Positions 8,198 to 17,309 of a stretch of 64,000 nt of DNA are shown piece by piece. This stretch comes from Fimbriimonadaceae bacterium (GTDB lineage Bacteria; Armatimonadota; Fimbriimonadia; Fimbriimonadales; Fimbriimonadaceae): the NCBI GenBank assembly GCA_019694835.1, contig JAIBBE010000107.1, positions 1 through 64,000 of the forward strand. The letters run 5' to 3'. The notes under the pieces were generated by a model. That model did not search any database, was not told the origin of the DNA, and saw nothing but the letters and a program-made list of their open reading frames with translations. Made by a program: the position numbers and the translations under genes. Within the stretch, counting starts at the first letter, position 1. Every line of letters starts with the position of its first letter.

Positions 8198-9456
8198 AAG
8201 CACTGCTCAAAACCCTCGCTTTCCTCGGCGTCGTCGGACTCGCGTTCGGCATTGGCTTTGGATGGCGCGATCTGCGCAACGGCAAGTTGCCTTCGACGGC
8301 GGCGCTCTCTGGCCTCGTCGCGGGCACGAACGCACCCAAGGAAACTCCAACTCAGGTGTTCAAGAAGAACTTCAACAACATCCTGAACAACTACTACCGC
8401 CCGGTTGATCCGAAAGAACTCAAGTACAGCGGCATGGAAGGGCTTCTGGCCTCACTCGGCGACCCGCACACCATGTTCATGGAGCCGGTATCCGCGAAGG
8501 AGTTCAACAAGGAAACCAAGGGCGAGAACGAGTTTGTCGGTGTCGGTGCTCGACTCGGCCGAGATCCGCTCGGCGCGAAAATCATGTCGGTCTTTGAAGG
8601 TGGTCCCGCCAAGAACTCCGGAGTGCGCAACGGCGATGTCATCGTCAGCGTCGATGGCGTCCCGGTTGGCGGCGTTCCCATCGACGACATCGTGAAAAAG
8701 ATTCGCGGCAAAGACGGCACCACCGTGACCCTGGAGATGCTCCGAGCGGGCGCCTCCAATACGATCAAGATCCCGATCAAGCGTGGAAAGATCAACCCGC
8801 CGACCGCCGACGGCATAATCATCCCCGGCACCAAAGTCGGCCTCTTGACCGTCCAGCAGTTCGCCGAGCCGACGACCGATCAGTTCGACCAGTCGCTCCG
8901 CGAACTCGAGCAGTCCGGTATGGAAGGGCTCGTCATTGACCTTCGCAACAACCCCGGTGGCCTGCTGGAAACCGCAGCCGAAATGCTGTCCCGGTTCGTC
9001 GAGAACAAGCTAGTTGTCAAGATGAAGATGCGCGATGGCCGCGAGGAGTTCGTCAAGACCTTCACGGGTGCCAAGCGAAACTTCGGCTATCCGATCGTGG
9101 TCCTCGTGAACGAAGATTCGGCCAGCGCAGCAGAAATTTTCGCCGGCGTTCTTCGCGATTATAAACTCGCGACTCTCGTCGGTGACCACACCTACGGCAA
9201 GGCGTCGGTCCAGAACGTCTTCATGCTCGTGGACGGATCGAGTGCCAAGATCACCATCGCTCGCTACTACCTGCCCAGCAACACCGAGATGAGCCGGAAG
9301 GTCGACGAAGAAGGTCAGTACGTCAGTGGCGGCTTGATCCCCGACATCAAGGTCGGATTGGACTTCACCGAAATGACCAACCTCGGCGACCCCAAGACGG
9401 ACACCCAACTCGCCAAGGCGCTCGAAATCATCAGCGCCAAAAACGGACCCAAGTAG
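8194..9456 (+). CDS. ctpA: S41 family C-terminal processing peptidase, intact
   Basis: 420-residue exported serine peptidase with a PDZ domain. The start is GTG at 8194, coupled to the upstream paralogue. A signal anchor covers about residues 5-22. The cap contains GMEGLLASLGDPHTMFMEP. The PDZ domain (about 112-180) contains GGPAKNSGVRNGDVIVSVDG. In the core, GLVIDLRNNPGGLLETAAEML is typical. The catalytic Ser311 lies in DSASAAEIFAGVL and Lys336 in HTYGKASVQ. The 25-residue spacing equals that of Prc (S430/K455). Such enzymes trim or degrade exported proteins from the C-terminus. Together with the inactive neighbour it probably forms one envelope unit. Confidence 0.92.
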   Translation: MKALLKTLAFLGVVGLAFGIGFGWRDLRNGKLPSTAALSGLVAGTNAPKETPTQVFKKNFNNILNNYYRPVDPKELKYSGMEGLLASLGDPHTMFMEPVSAKEFNKETKGENEFVGVGARLGRDPLGAKIMSVFEGGPAKNSGVRNGDVIVSVDGVPVGGVPIDDIVKKIRGKDGTTVTLEMLRAGASNTIKIPIKRGKINPPTADGIIIPGTKVGLLTVQQFAEPTTDQFDQSLRELEQSGMEGLVIDLRNNPGGLLETAAEMLSRFVENKLVVKMKMRDGREEFVKTFTGAKRNFGYPIVVLVNEDSASAAEIFAGVLRDYKLATLVGDHTYGKASVQNVFMLVDGSSAKITIARYYLPSNTEMSRKVDEEGQYVSGGLIPDIKVGLDFTEMTNLGDPKTDTQLAKALEIISAKNGPK

Positions 9457-9457
9457 C

Positions 9458-9463
9458 CATACT
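9458..9463 (+). promoter_or_regulatory. -10-like hexamer 6 nt before the 9470 start
   Basis: CATACT, then 6 nt, then ATG at 9470. No Shine-Dalgarno is visible. The upstream region is the end of ctpA and shows no good -35. Confidence 0.35.
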
Positions 9464-9469
9464 TTCGGC

Positions 9470-10396
9470 ATGGCGAAGATTTCGCGCCGACAAGTACTTC
9501 AAGGAGGTCTGGCCGCAGGCGCATCGCTTGCAGCCGGGCCTCTTTTGGCGTCCACCAAGGAGTCCGCAACCGTGCAGAAACCCACGTTCAAGCTCAAATA
9601 CGCGCCGCATTTCGGCATGTTCCAGAACAGCGCCGGCCCCGACCCGGTCGATCAGCTCAAGTTCGCGGCGGATGAGGGATTCCGTGGTTGGGAAGACAAC
9701 GGGATGAAGGGGCGCTCGGTCGAGGAGCAGAACCGAATCGCCAAGGCAATGACCTCGCTCGACATCACCATGGGGGTCTTCGTCGTGAATCTGGATACTG
9801 CCTGGGCTCCGACCCTGTCGACCGGCAACAAGGAGCACCTTGACAAGTTCCTCGCCGAGTGCAAAGCCTCGGTCGATGTCGCCAAGCGCGTGAACGCAAA
9901 GTGGATGACGGTGGTGCCGGGCACGGTCGAGCCGCGGTTGCATCCCGGATTCCAGCTAGGCAACGTCATCGACGCCTTGCGACGAGGGGCTGAGATTTTT
10001 GAGCCACATGGACTGATCATGGTCCTCGAACCCCTCAACTTCCGCGACCATCCGAACCTGTTCCTGACCGACATCGGCCAGGGCTACTCGATCTGCCGCG
10101 GCGTCAACAGCCCGTCGTGCAAGGTGCTCATGGACCTCTACCACTCGCAGATCCAAGAGGGCAACCTGATCCCGAACATGGACGCCGGTTGGAGCGAGAT
10201 CGCCTACTTCCAAATCGGCGACAATCCCGGCCGAAACGAGCCCACGACCGGCGAGATCGGCTACCGCAACATCTTCAAGCACATCCACGCCAAGGGCTTC
10301 ACCGGCATCATGGGGATGGAACATGGCAACGCGAAGCCAGGCAAAGAAGGCGAGCGGGCCCTCATCGAGGCGTATCGGCAGAGCGACGCGTTCTAA
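9470..10396 (+). CDS. Tat-exported TIM-barrel isomerase, hydroxypyruvate isomerase-like
   Basis: 308 residues. The N-terminus has a twin-arginine motif, SRRQVLQGGLAAGAS, suggesting export in a folded state. The rest is a xylose-isomerase-like TIM barrel of the sugar phosphate isomerase/epimerase superfamily. Metal-site type segments are visible: VLEPLN (glutamate), CKVLMDLYHSQI (aspartate and histidine), GEIGYRNIF and MGMEHG (glutamate). The wording resembles hydroxypyruvate isomerase (Hyi) relatives in Planctomycetes and Armatimonadota, many of which are exported and of unknown substrate. It is followed after 47 nt by a second TIM-barrel isomerase gene. Confidence 0.8.
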   Translation: MAKISRRQVLQGGLAAGASLAAGPLLASTKESATVQKPTFKLKYAPHFGMFQNSAGPDPVDQLKFAADEGFRGWEDNGMKGRSVEEQNRIAKAMTSLDITMGVFVVNLDTAWAPTLSTGNKEHLDKFLAECKASVDVAKRVNAKWMTVVPGTVEPRLHPGFQLGNVIDALRRGAEIFEPHGLIMVLEPLNFRDHPNLFLTDIGQGYSICRGVNSPSCKVLMDLYHSQIQEGNLIPNMDAGWSEIAYFQIGDNPGRNEPTTGEIGYRNIFKHIHAKGFTGIMGMEHGNAKPGKEGERALIEAYRQSDAF

Positions 10397-10431
10397 GAGC
10401 TGATGAGCGGAATCGGCGGGTAGCGGGAAGG

Positions 10432-10437
10432 TACCCT
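10432..10437 (+). promoter_or_regulatory. -10-like hexamer 6 nt before the 10444 start
   Basis: TACCCT, then 6 nt, then ATG at 10444. This fits the TANNNT-N6-start pattern, although TACCCT alone is a weak match. Confidence 0.25.
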
Positions 10438-10443
10438 CGGGGC

Positions 10444-11295
10444 ATGCTGTTGAAGTCCATCAACTACTGGTCGATGCCAGGCGGCCTGGAGGGGAACCTT
10501 GACGTGTTCGAGTTCCTCCGGCTCGCCAAAGAGCACCGCTTCCCCGCTGTCGAACTCGCGATCTCGGAGACGGGCGCGCTCGGATTCGATACCGACCAAG
10601 CCCGATGCCAAGCCATCCTCGCCGAGGCGGAGCGACTGGGCGTAAAGGTGGCGAGCGTGGCCAGCGGCCAGTATTGGGCCCGGGCATTGGGCGACAAGAC
10701 CGAAGCCGCCCGCGCTGCCGCGCTCAAGGACCTCGAGACGATGCTCCAGATCACGTCTTGGCTCGGTTGCAAGACGCTCCTCACCATCCCTGGCGCGGTG
10801 GACGTGTTCTTCCTTCCCGACCGCGAGCGGCTGCCGTACGACCACGTTCACCGCTATGCGACCGAGGGCATCCGGGCAGCGCTGCCGACCGCAGAGCGAT
10901 GCGGGGTTCGGATGGGTATCGAGAACGTTTGGAACAAATTCCTGCTCAGTCCGATGGAAGTGGCCGCCTTCATCGACCAGTTCCAGTCCCCGTGGGTGGG
11001 GGCGTACGTCGACGTCGCCAACTTGGCCCCTTACGGGTACGCCCAAGACTGGCTGCGTGTCCTCGGCAAGCGCGTCGTTGGGATTCATTTCAAGGACTTC
11101 CGCAAATCGGTCGGCAATTTGGACGGCTTTGTCGACCTGCTCGAGGGCGACGTGGACTGGCCAGAGGTGATGTCCGCGATTCGAGAGATCGGCTACGACG
11201 GCCCGCTCGTGGCCGAGATGATCCCGTGCTACCGGCATTATCCGATGGTGAGGATTGCGAACACCTCGAACGCGATGGACGCGATCTTGGCGTAA
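10444..11295 (+). CDS. Sugar phosphate isomerase/epimerase (TIM barrel)
   Basis: 283 residues, cytosolic (no signal peptide). A longer in-frame reading from 10117 is a shadow of the upstream gene, so the ATG at 10444 is used. Barrel-strand segments with metal ligands are seen: FPAVELAISETGALGF, RMGIENVWNKFL (Glu), VGAYVDVANLAPYGYAQDWL (Asp), RVVGIHFKDFRKSVG (His) and GPLVAEMIP (Glu). This is the ligand pattern of the AP endonuclease 2/IolE/IolI superfamily. The substrate is unknown. The neighbouring isomerase suggests a shared sugar pathway. Confidence 0.82.
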   Translation: MLLKSINYWSMPGGLEGNLDVFEFLRLAKEHRFPAVELAISETGALGFDTDQARCQAILAEAERLGVKVASVASGQYWARALGDKTEAARAAALKDLETMLQITSWLGCKTLLTIPGAVDVFFLPDRERLPYDHVHRYATEGIRAALPTAERCGVRMGIENVWNKFLLSPMEVAAFIDQFQSPWVGAYVDVANLAPYGYAQDWLRVLGKRVVGIHFKDFRKSVGNLDGFVDLLEGDVDWPEVMSAIREIGYDGPLVAEMIPCYRHYPMVRIANTSNAMDAILA

Positions 11296-11625
11296 CCCGT
11301 TGAATCCCCCAGACTTTACGCTGCCGTGGCGTGGACGCTGCTCCAAAGGCTTCCATGTCGGCCCCCTCCCTGTCTCTCCCCCACCGGAGTGGGAGAGGGG
11401 ACGCGATTGGAAATACCACTCGTTGATTGCGCACGGATCGAGTCCCAGAGTTCGGTAGCGTCCCCTCTCCCACTCCGGTGGGGGAGGGACAGGGAGGGGG
11501 CCGAGGGGCAGAGGACTTGGAGTTGACCGAAAGATTCCCCCGGGCAAGTCGACGGTCTGTCACCCTCATGAGCAATGAACGGGGGTCGGAACCCGCGCGG
11601 ACGGGGGGTTCTTTGCTACAATCTC
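11296..11625. other. Intergenic region dominated by an inverted repeat
   Basis: No credible gene. The stretch holds the inverted repeat at 11360-11502 and then about 120 nt leading to the SRP RNA. A TACAAT at 11617-11622, about 6 nt before the RNA's inferred 5' end, is a likely -10 element, but no good -35 is seen. Confidence 0.6.
11360..11502. repeat. Large inverted repeat (45-bp arms, 53-bp spacer)
   Basis: Left arm 11360-11404 and right arm 11458-11502 are complementary at 44 of 45 positions. Each arm also holds a smaller inner palindrome around CCACCGGAGTGGG. The arms are rich in CCCTCTCCC blocks. A similar CTCTCCC-rich inverted repeat lies at 57332-57470. No transposase is present. This looks like a dispersed intergenic palindromic element or MITE-like remnant rather than a simple terminator. 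Confidence 0.8.
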
Positions 11626-11758
<133 letters not shown>

Positions 11759-11769
11759 GGAATTCCACC

Positions 11770-13371
11770 GTGGCCTACCTTTCTCTCTACCGCAAATACC
11801 GGAGCCAGACGTTCTCCGATCTGGTGGGCCAAGAACAAGTCGTCCGCACACTCCAGAATTCGATCGCGCAGGGCAAGGTTGCCCATGCTTTCCTCTTCAC
11901 AGGCCCGCGCGGAACCGGAAAAACCTCGTCTGCCCGCCTCCTCGCCAAAGCCCTCAACTGCGAGAAAGGCCCAGCCGCCGAGCCGTGCAACGAGTGCGCG
12001 ATCTGCGTCTCGATTACCGCCGGCAACTGTATCGACGTGGTCGAAATGGACGCGGCGAGTCAGTCGGGCGTTGACGACGTTCGCGATAAGATCGTTGCAG
12101 TTGCGGAGTACCAGCCCGCCTACTGCCGCTACAAAGTCTTCATCATCGACGAGGTCCACGACCTCTCCCCCAAGGCCTTCGATGCACTGCTCAAGACGAT
12201 TGAGGAGCCGCCCGCGCACTTGGTGTTCATCCTCGCGACGACCGAGTACTCGAAAGTCCCCGCCACGATCCGGGCGCGCTGCCAGAAGCACGACTTCCAC
12301 CGCGCGACGGTCGGCAACCTGATGGCGCGCCTGCAGTTCGTCGCCGACGCCGAGGAGGTCAAGGTCGAGCCTGCCGCACTCGCCGCCATCGCGCGCCTCG
12401 CTGACGGCGGATACCGAGATGCCCTGACTCTGCTCGAACAAGCAATGATCGTCGGCGAGGGCAACATCACGCTCCAGCAGGTCTACGACCAACTTGGCCT
12501 GATCAGTGAGGAAGCGGTCGACGACATGATGCTCGCGATTCGCGACGGCGATGTCAAGAAACTGGTCACGCTGCTGAACGAGGTCTACCGCCTCGGCCGC
12601 GACCCCCGCGTCGTGCTGGAGTCCATGCTGTACCGCCTCTCCGAACTCACCCGCGCTTCGTACGGCGTAGACATCGGCGCAGGCGACGACGCGGCGATGG
12701 AGGCCGGATTGCACGAGGTGGCCAACCGCATCGGCCGCGATCATTTGAATCGCTTCCGGGTTGTTTTGGCTGAAGCTCACAAAGCGGTTCGCGACGTGTC
12801 GATACCGCGGCTTTGGCTGGAAGCAGAACTGGTCTCGCTCGCTGCTGGTCCGGCACCGGTAGCGGCACCGACCGTGATTCAGCAGGTGGTGCAGCAAGTC
12901 GTCCAGCCCGTCGCGCCCCAGCCCCAGCCGACGTCGACAAAGCAGACCGCGACCGTTCCGCCCGAGAAGTCTGAGCGGCCCGTGATCGCGCCGCCCGCGC
13001 CGTCCGGCGATCCCGTTTTGGACAATGCCCGAGCGCAATGGGCCAAGATCATGACCCTCATCCAAGAAAAGTCGAACTCGGCGGCCGTTCGTCTGGCCAA
13101 GGTCACGATCTCGAAGTTTCAGGACGGCATCGCGACGCTTGAATTCACGCGCGAGATGGACCTGGACTGGCTGAAGGACAGTGCGAACCGGCAGAAGGTC
13201 TTGATGGACGTGATTCTCGAGGTTGTCGGTGAACCGGTGTGGAAGCTGGCGTTCGATCTAAAAAAAAACGGAATGACGTCGACTGACGTAATCGATACCG
13301 TGGCGGTAGAATTGCCTGCCGAGGGCGCGAAGTTGGCCGAGATTGGCCGAGAAGTTTTCGAAGGGGTGTGA
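11770..13371 (+). CDS. dnaX: DNA polymerase III subunits gamma/tau
   Basis: Clamp-loader ATPase, 533 residues from the GTG at 11770. The reading frame is open further upstream, but that part is the SRP RNA gene. MAYLSLYRKYRSQTFSDLVG is the canonical start. Walker A GPRGTGKTS is at 45-53. A zinc site of four cysteines (CEKGPAAEPCNECAIC) lies at about 64-79, Walker B/DEVHD near 125, and the SRC-like sensor reads RARCQKHDF. A proline-rich linker near 360-410 joins the tau-like C-terminal part. A run of nine A residues at 13260-13268 lies near the 3' end; slippage there would shorten the C-terminus by about 30 residues. The gene heads the dnaX-ebfC-recR operon. Confidence 0.95.
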   Translation: MAYLSLYRKYRSQTFSDLVGQEQVVRTLQNSIAQGKVAHAFLFTGPRGTGKTSSARLLAKALNCEKGPAAEPCNECAICVSITAGNCIDVVEMDAASQSGVDDVRDKIVAVAEYQPAYCRYKVFIIDEVHDLSPKAFDALLKTIEEPPAHLVFILATTEYSKVPATIRARCQKHDFHRATVGNLMARLQFVADAEEVKVEPAALAAIARLADGGYRDALTLLEQAMIVGEGNITLQQVYDQLGLISEEAVDDMMLAIRDGDVKKLVTLLNEVYRLGRDPRVVLESMLYRLSELTRASYGVDIGAGDDAAMEAGLHEVANRIGRDHLNRFRVVLAEAHKAVRDVSIPRLWLEAELVSLAAGPAPVAAPTVIQQVVQQVVQPVAPQPQPTSTKQTATVPPEKSERPVIAPPAPSGDPVLDNARAQWAKIMTLIQEKSNSAAVRLAKVTISKFQDGIATLEFTREMDLDWLKDSANRQKVLMDVILEVVGEPVWKLAFDLKKNGMTSTDVIDTVAVELPAEGAKLAEIGREVFEGV

Positions 13372-13382
13372 GAGGTTAAGCG

Positions 13383-13703
13383 ATGAAACTACCGAAAGGA
13401 TTTGGCGGACAGGGCTTCGGGAACATGATGCAGCAGGCCAAGGTGGCCATGGAACGCGCGAAGCACCTCGAAGAAGAACTTGAGCAGGACCGCATTCCCG
13501 TCGATAAGGGACCCGTCAAAGTCGTCTTCGATGGCACCGGCAAGATGGTCGGCCTGAAGATCGACAAATCGATCGTCGACCCCGAAGATGTGGAGGCCCT
13601 TGAAGACCTGATCATCAGCGCGGCTCGTGACGGCTTCCAAACCGCCGTCGACATCCGCGCCAAGAAGATGGGCGAGATCATGCCCGACATCCCCGGCTTC
13701 TAG
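13383..13703 (+). CDS. ebfC: YbaB/EbfC family nucleoid-associated protein
   Basis: 106-residue small DNA-binding protein. MKLPKGFGGQGFGNMMQQAKVAMERAKHLEEEL is the usual helical N-terminus, and VKVVFDGTGKMVGLKIDKSIVDPEDVEALEDLI is the family core. These dimers bind DNA and influence nucleoid structure and gene expression. The gene lies 11 nt after dnaX, has a GAGAGG ribosome binding site, and its stop overlaps the recR start (TAGTG), as in many bacteria. Confidence 0.93.
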   Translation: MKLPKGFGGQGFGNMMQQAKVAMERAKHLEEELEQDRIPVDKGPVKVVFDGTGKMVGLKIDKSIVDPEDVEALEDLIISAARDGFQTAVDIRAKKMGEIMPDIPGF

Positions 13704-14296
13704 TGCTGTTCGCCAAGCCTCTCGCCGAACTTATCGCCCAATTGGAGCGGCTGCCGGGCGTCGGGCCCAAGAGCGCTCAGCGACTCGCCTACCACGTCCT
13801 GCGAATGCCGGAGGACGATGTTCGTCGACTTGCCGAGGCGCTATTGAAGGCCAAAGCCGAACTGCGGCTGTGCGAGCTTTGCCAGAACATCAGCGCTGAC
13901 GTAAGGTGCGAGATCTGTTCTGATCCTCGCCGCGATGCGACCGTGATCTGCGTGGTCGCCGAGCCGCGCGACATCGCGGCGGTGGAGCGAATTAACCAGT
14001 TCAAGGGGCTTTACCACGTCTTGCACGGCCTGCTCAGCCCGATGGACGGTATCGGTCCGGAGCAACTCAAGGTCCGCGAACTTATCCAGCGGCTGCGCGA
14101 GGACATCGAGGAGGTCATCGTCGCCACGAACCCGACCGTGGAAGGCGACACAACCGCGCTGTACCTGGCCAAGCTCATCAAGCCGATCGGAGTCAAAGTC
14201 ACACGCCTTGCCCACGGGATGCCGGTTGGCGGTGAACTGGACTACGCCGACAGCGCCACGCTCCTCAGCGCACTTGAGTACCGCCGGGAAATGTAG
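13703..14296 (+). CDS. recR: Recombination mediator protein RecR
   Basis: 197 residues, the family length. The start is GTG at 13703. The helix-hairpin-helix (LPGVGPKSAQRLAYHVL, about 17-33), the four-cysteine zinc finger (CELCQ...CEIC, about 56-71), the Toprim domain (ICVVAEPRDIAAVE, about 79-92; VEGDTTALYLA) and the C-terminal Walker B-like end are all present. RecR works with RecO and RecF to load RecA on gapped DNA. It is the last gene of the ffs-dnaX-ebfC-recR group. Confidence 0.95.
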   Translation: MLFAKPLAELIAQLERLPGVGPKSAQRLAYHVLRMPEDDVRRLAEALLKAKAELRLCELCQNISADVRCEICSDPRRDATVICVVAEPRDIAAVERINQFKGLYHVLHGLLSPMDGIGPEQLKVRELIQRLREDIEEVIVATNPTVEGDTTALYLAKLIKPIGVKVTRLAHGMPVGGELDYADSATLLSALEYRREM

Positions 14297-14438
14297 AGGA
14301 TCGGTTCACTGGGATGGAGGAGGGAGGTTGGGCGTCATCCGCGAAGGAAGCGTCGTGCGCGGCAACGTCGAATGGCCACCCGAGAGAGGCTGAACTCTCC
14401 ATGACCCACGCTCAATGTAGGCCATAATCTCGTTCCCC

Positions 14439-15443
14439 ATGAGCGAGCGAAAGCGTATTCTCAGCGGCATGCAGCCGACCAACGACGGCCTCCACCTCGG
14501 TAACTACGAGGGAGCGCTCCACAATTGGGTCAACCTGCAAGAGACCTACAAACTCTACTGCTGCGTCGTCGACTGGCACGCGCTCACCACGATGGCAGAA
14601 GAGCCGGAGAAGATCGCTTACAACTCGCGCGAGATCGCGAAGGACTACCTTGCCGCAGGCATTGACCCGAACATCAGCAGCGTCTTCATTCAGTCGCATG
14701 TGAAAGAGCACGCCGAATTGCACCTTCTGCTCAGTATGATCACCCCCCTCGGCTGGCTTGAGCGAGTGCCCACGTATAAAGAGAAGCTCCTCACCGTTGG
14801 GACCGAAAGAGAAGCCTATGGCCTCCTTGGCTACCCTGTCCTCCAGGCGGCGGACATCTTGCTTTACAAGCCGTACGGCGTTCCTGTCGGGCGCGACCAA
14901 GCGCCTCACCTTGAGCTCAGCCGCGAGATTGGTCGGCGATTCAACCGGATGTATGGCGAAGTCTTCCCCGAGTTCGTGAACATCATCCCCGAGGACGAGC
15001 TTCGCGCCAAAGTCCCCGGCCTCGATGCCGATGACGAGGGCCGCCTGCGCAAGATGAGCAAGTCCTACAACAACGCCATCTTCCTCAAGGACACCCCCGA
15101 CGAGACCGCGAAAAAGATCAAGGACGCGTTCACGACGCCGACCAAGATGCGCAAGACCGATCCCGGCATCCCTGAGGGCTGCGCGGTCTGTCAGTTGCTG
15201 CGCCTCTACTCGCCAACCTGGGAAGTCCAGTGGAACGAGGACCGCGCCGGCATCCGCGGCTGCATGCAGAACAAGGCTGAGCTGACCGAAGTTCTCAACG
15301 AAACCCTCCGCCCCATCCGCGAACGCCGAGCGGCTCTTTCGGATTCGGATCTGGACGCGATCCTGGCTAAGGGTGCGACGGAAGCCCGGGAATTCGCCGC
15401 CAAGACCATGGACGAGGTCCGCGCAGCGATGCACTTCGGATAG
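14439..15443 (+). CDS. trpS: Tryptophanyl-tRNA synthetase
   Basis: Class I aminoacyl-tRNA synthetase that charges tRNA-Trp, 334 residues. The HIGH-type motif is GLHLGNY at residues 17-23, and the ATP-binding KMSKS motif is at 205-209. The GYPVLQAADILLY segment that shapes the tryptophan pocket is present. A CATAAT at 14423-14428 lies 10 nt before the ATG and no Shine-Dalgarno is seen, so the leader is very short. The 142 nt before the gene, after recR, show nothing else. Confidence 0.95.
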   Translation: MSERKRILSGMQPTNDGLHLGNYEGALHNWVNLQETYKLYCCVVDWHALTTMAEEPEKIAYNSREIAKDYLAAGIDPNISSVFIQSHVKEHAELHLLLSMITPLGWLERVPTYKEKLLTVGTEREAYGLLGYPVLQAADILLYKPYGVPVGRDQAPHLELSREIGRRFNRMYGEVFPEFVNIIPEDELRAKVPGLDADDEGRLRKMSKSYNNAIFLKDTPDETAKKIKDAFTTPTKMRKTDPGIPEGCAVCQLLRLYSPTWEVQWNEDRAGIRGCMQNKAELTEVLNETLRPIRERRAALSDSDLDAILAKGATEAREFAAKTMDEVRAAMHFG

Positions 15444-15551
15444 AGAACTGTCCGAGGGAAAGCGTGCAATCGCTCGTCGCGAACTTTGAACCTGATTCCG
15501 ACGTTGAACAAGCCTGGCGGTATACTCGCGCGAGCAACGAGGAGGTTCCGG

Positions 15552-16513
<962 letters not shown>

Positions 16514-16517
<4 letters not shown>

Positions 16518-17305
16518 GAGTCATCTTAAGCATCGCATCCACGACGGTCGGCGAAGCGATTCGCCGTCGCGTTTTGCTCATTATTCTCCTCGTCGGCGTC
16601 CTCTTCCTGGCTGTCGCACCCGGACTGAACGTGCTCTCGGCTCGTCAAGAGCGAACGGTTCTGATCGGCATGACGCTCGGCGTCATCCAGCTCACCAGCG
16701 CAGTCATTGCCATCGTATTGACCGTGTACATGCTGCCGAACGAGATCGAACGTCGCACGATCTATACGATCCTGTCGAAGCCCGTCCAACGGTGGCAGTT
16801 CCTCGTTGGCAAGTACCTCGGTGCCGTTGCTGCCTTGGGGCTCATGATGGCGCTGATGACGATCGTCTTGATCCTCGTCTTCGCGCTGCAGCAAGGTGTG
16901 TGGTCGTTCGATCAGCTCGGCTTGCTCGCCAAGGCTCCGGCCATGTACTTCATCCAAATGAGTCTGCTGGCGGCGGTCGCGATGTTCTTCTCGACCTTTG
17001 TTTCCCCGCTCGTGAACTTCTTCCTGAGCGGCGGCTTGTATCTGGTGGGCTCCCTGTTCAACTCGTTCTTCGAGACGATTTCGAACAACCAGAGTGCACC
17101 TCCCATCGCGAAGGGCTTCGCCACGTTCGTCAACACGATCCTGCCGAACTTCGCGAACTACAACGTGCAAAATCCGATTATCAATCCCGGACAGGTCATC
17201 CAAAACGAGAGTATTTACTACACGAGAGTGACCCTCTACGGGGTCCTCTACATAGGGATCCTCCTTGTCGGCGGCATCTTGATCTTCGATCGCCGAGAGG
17301 TCTAA
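16514..17305 (+). CDS. ABC-2 type transporter permease
   Basis: 263-residue inner-membrane protein with about six hydrophobic segments (near 20-38, 53-75, 103-128, 147-170, 172-190 and 240-257). NEIERRTIYTILSKPVQRWQFLVGKYLG is typical of ABC-2 permeases that move lipids, polysaccharides or drugs outwards. The start codon overlaps the ATPase gene stop (ATGA), and the following gene is 4 nt away. The three genes form one operon. Confidence 0.85.
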
Positions 17306-17309
17306 ACGG

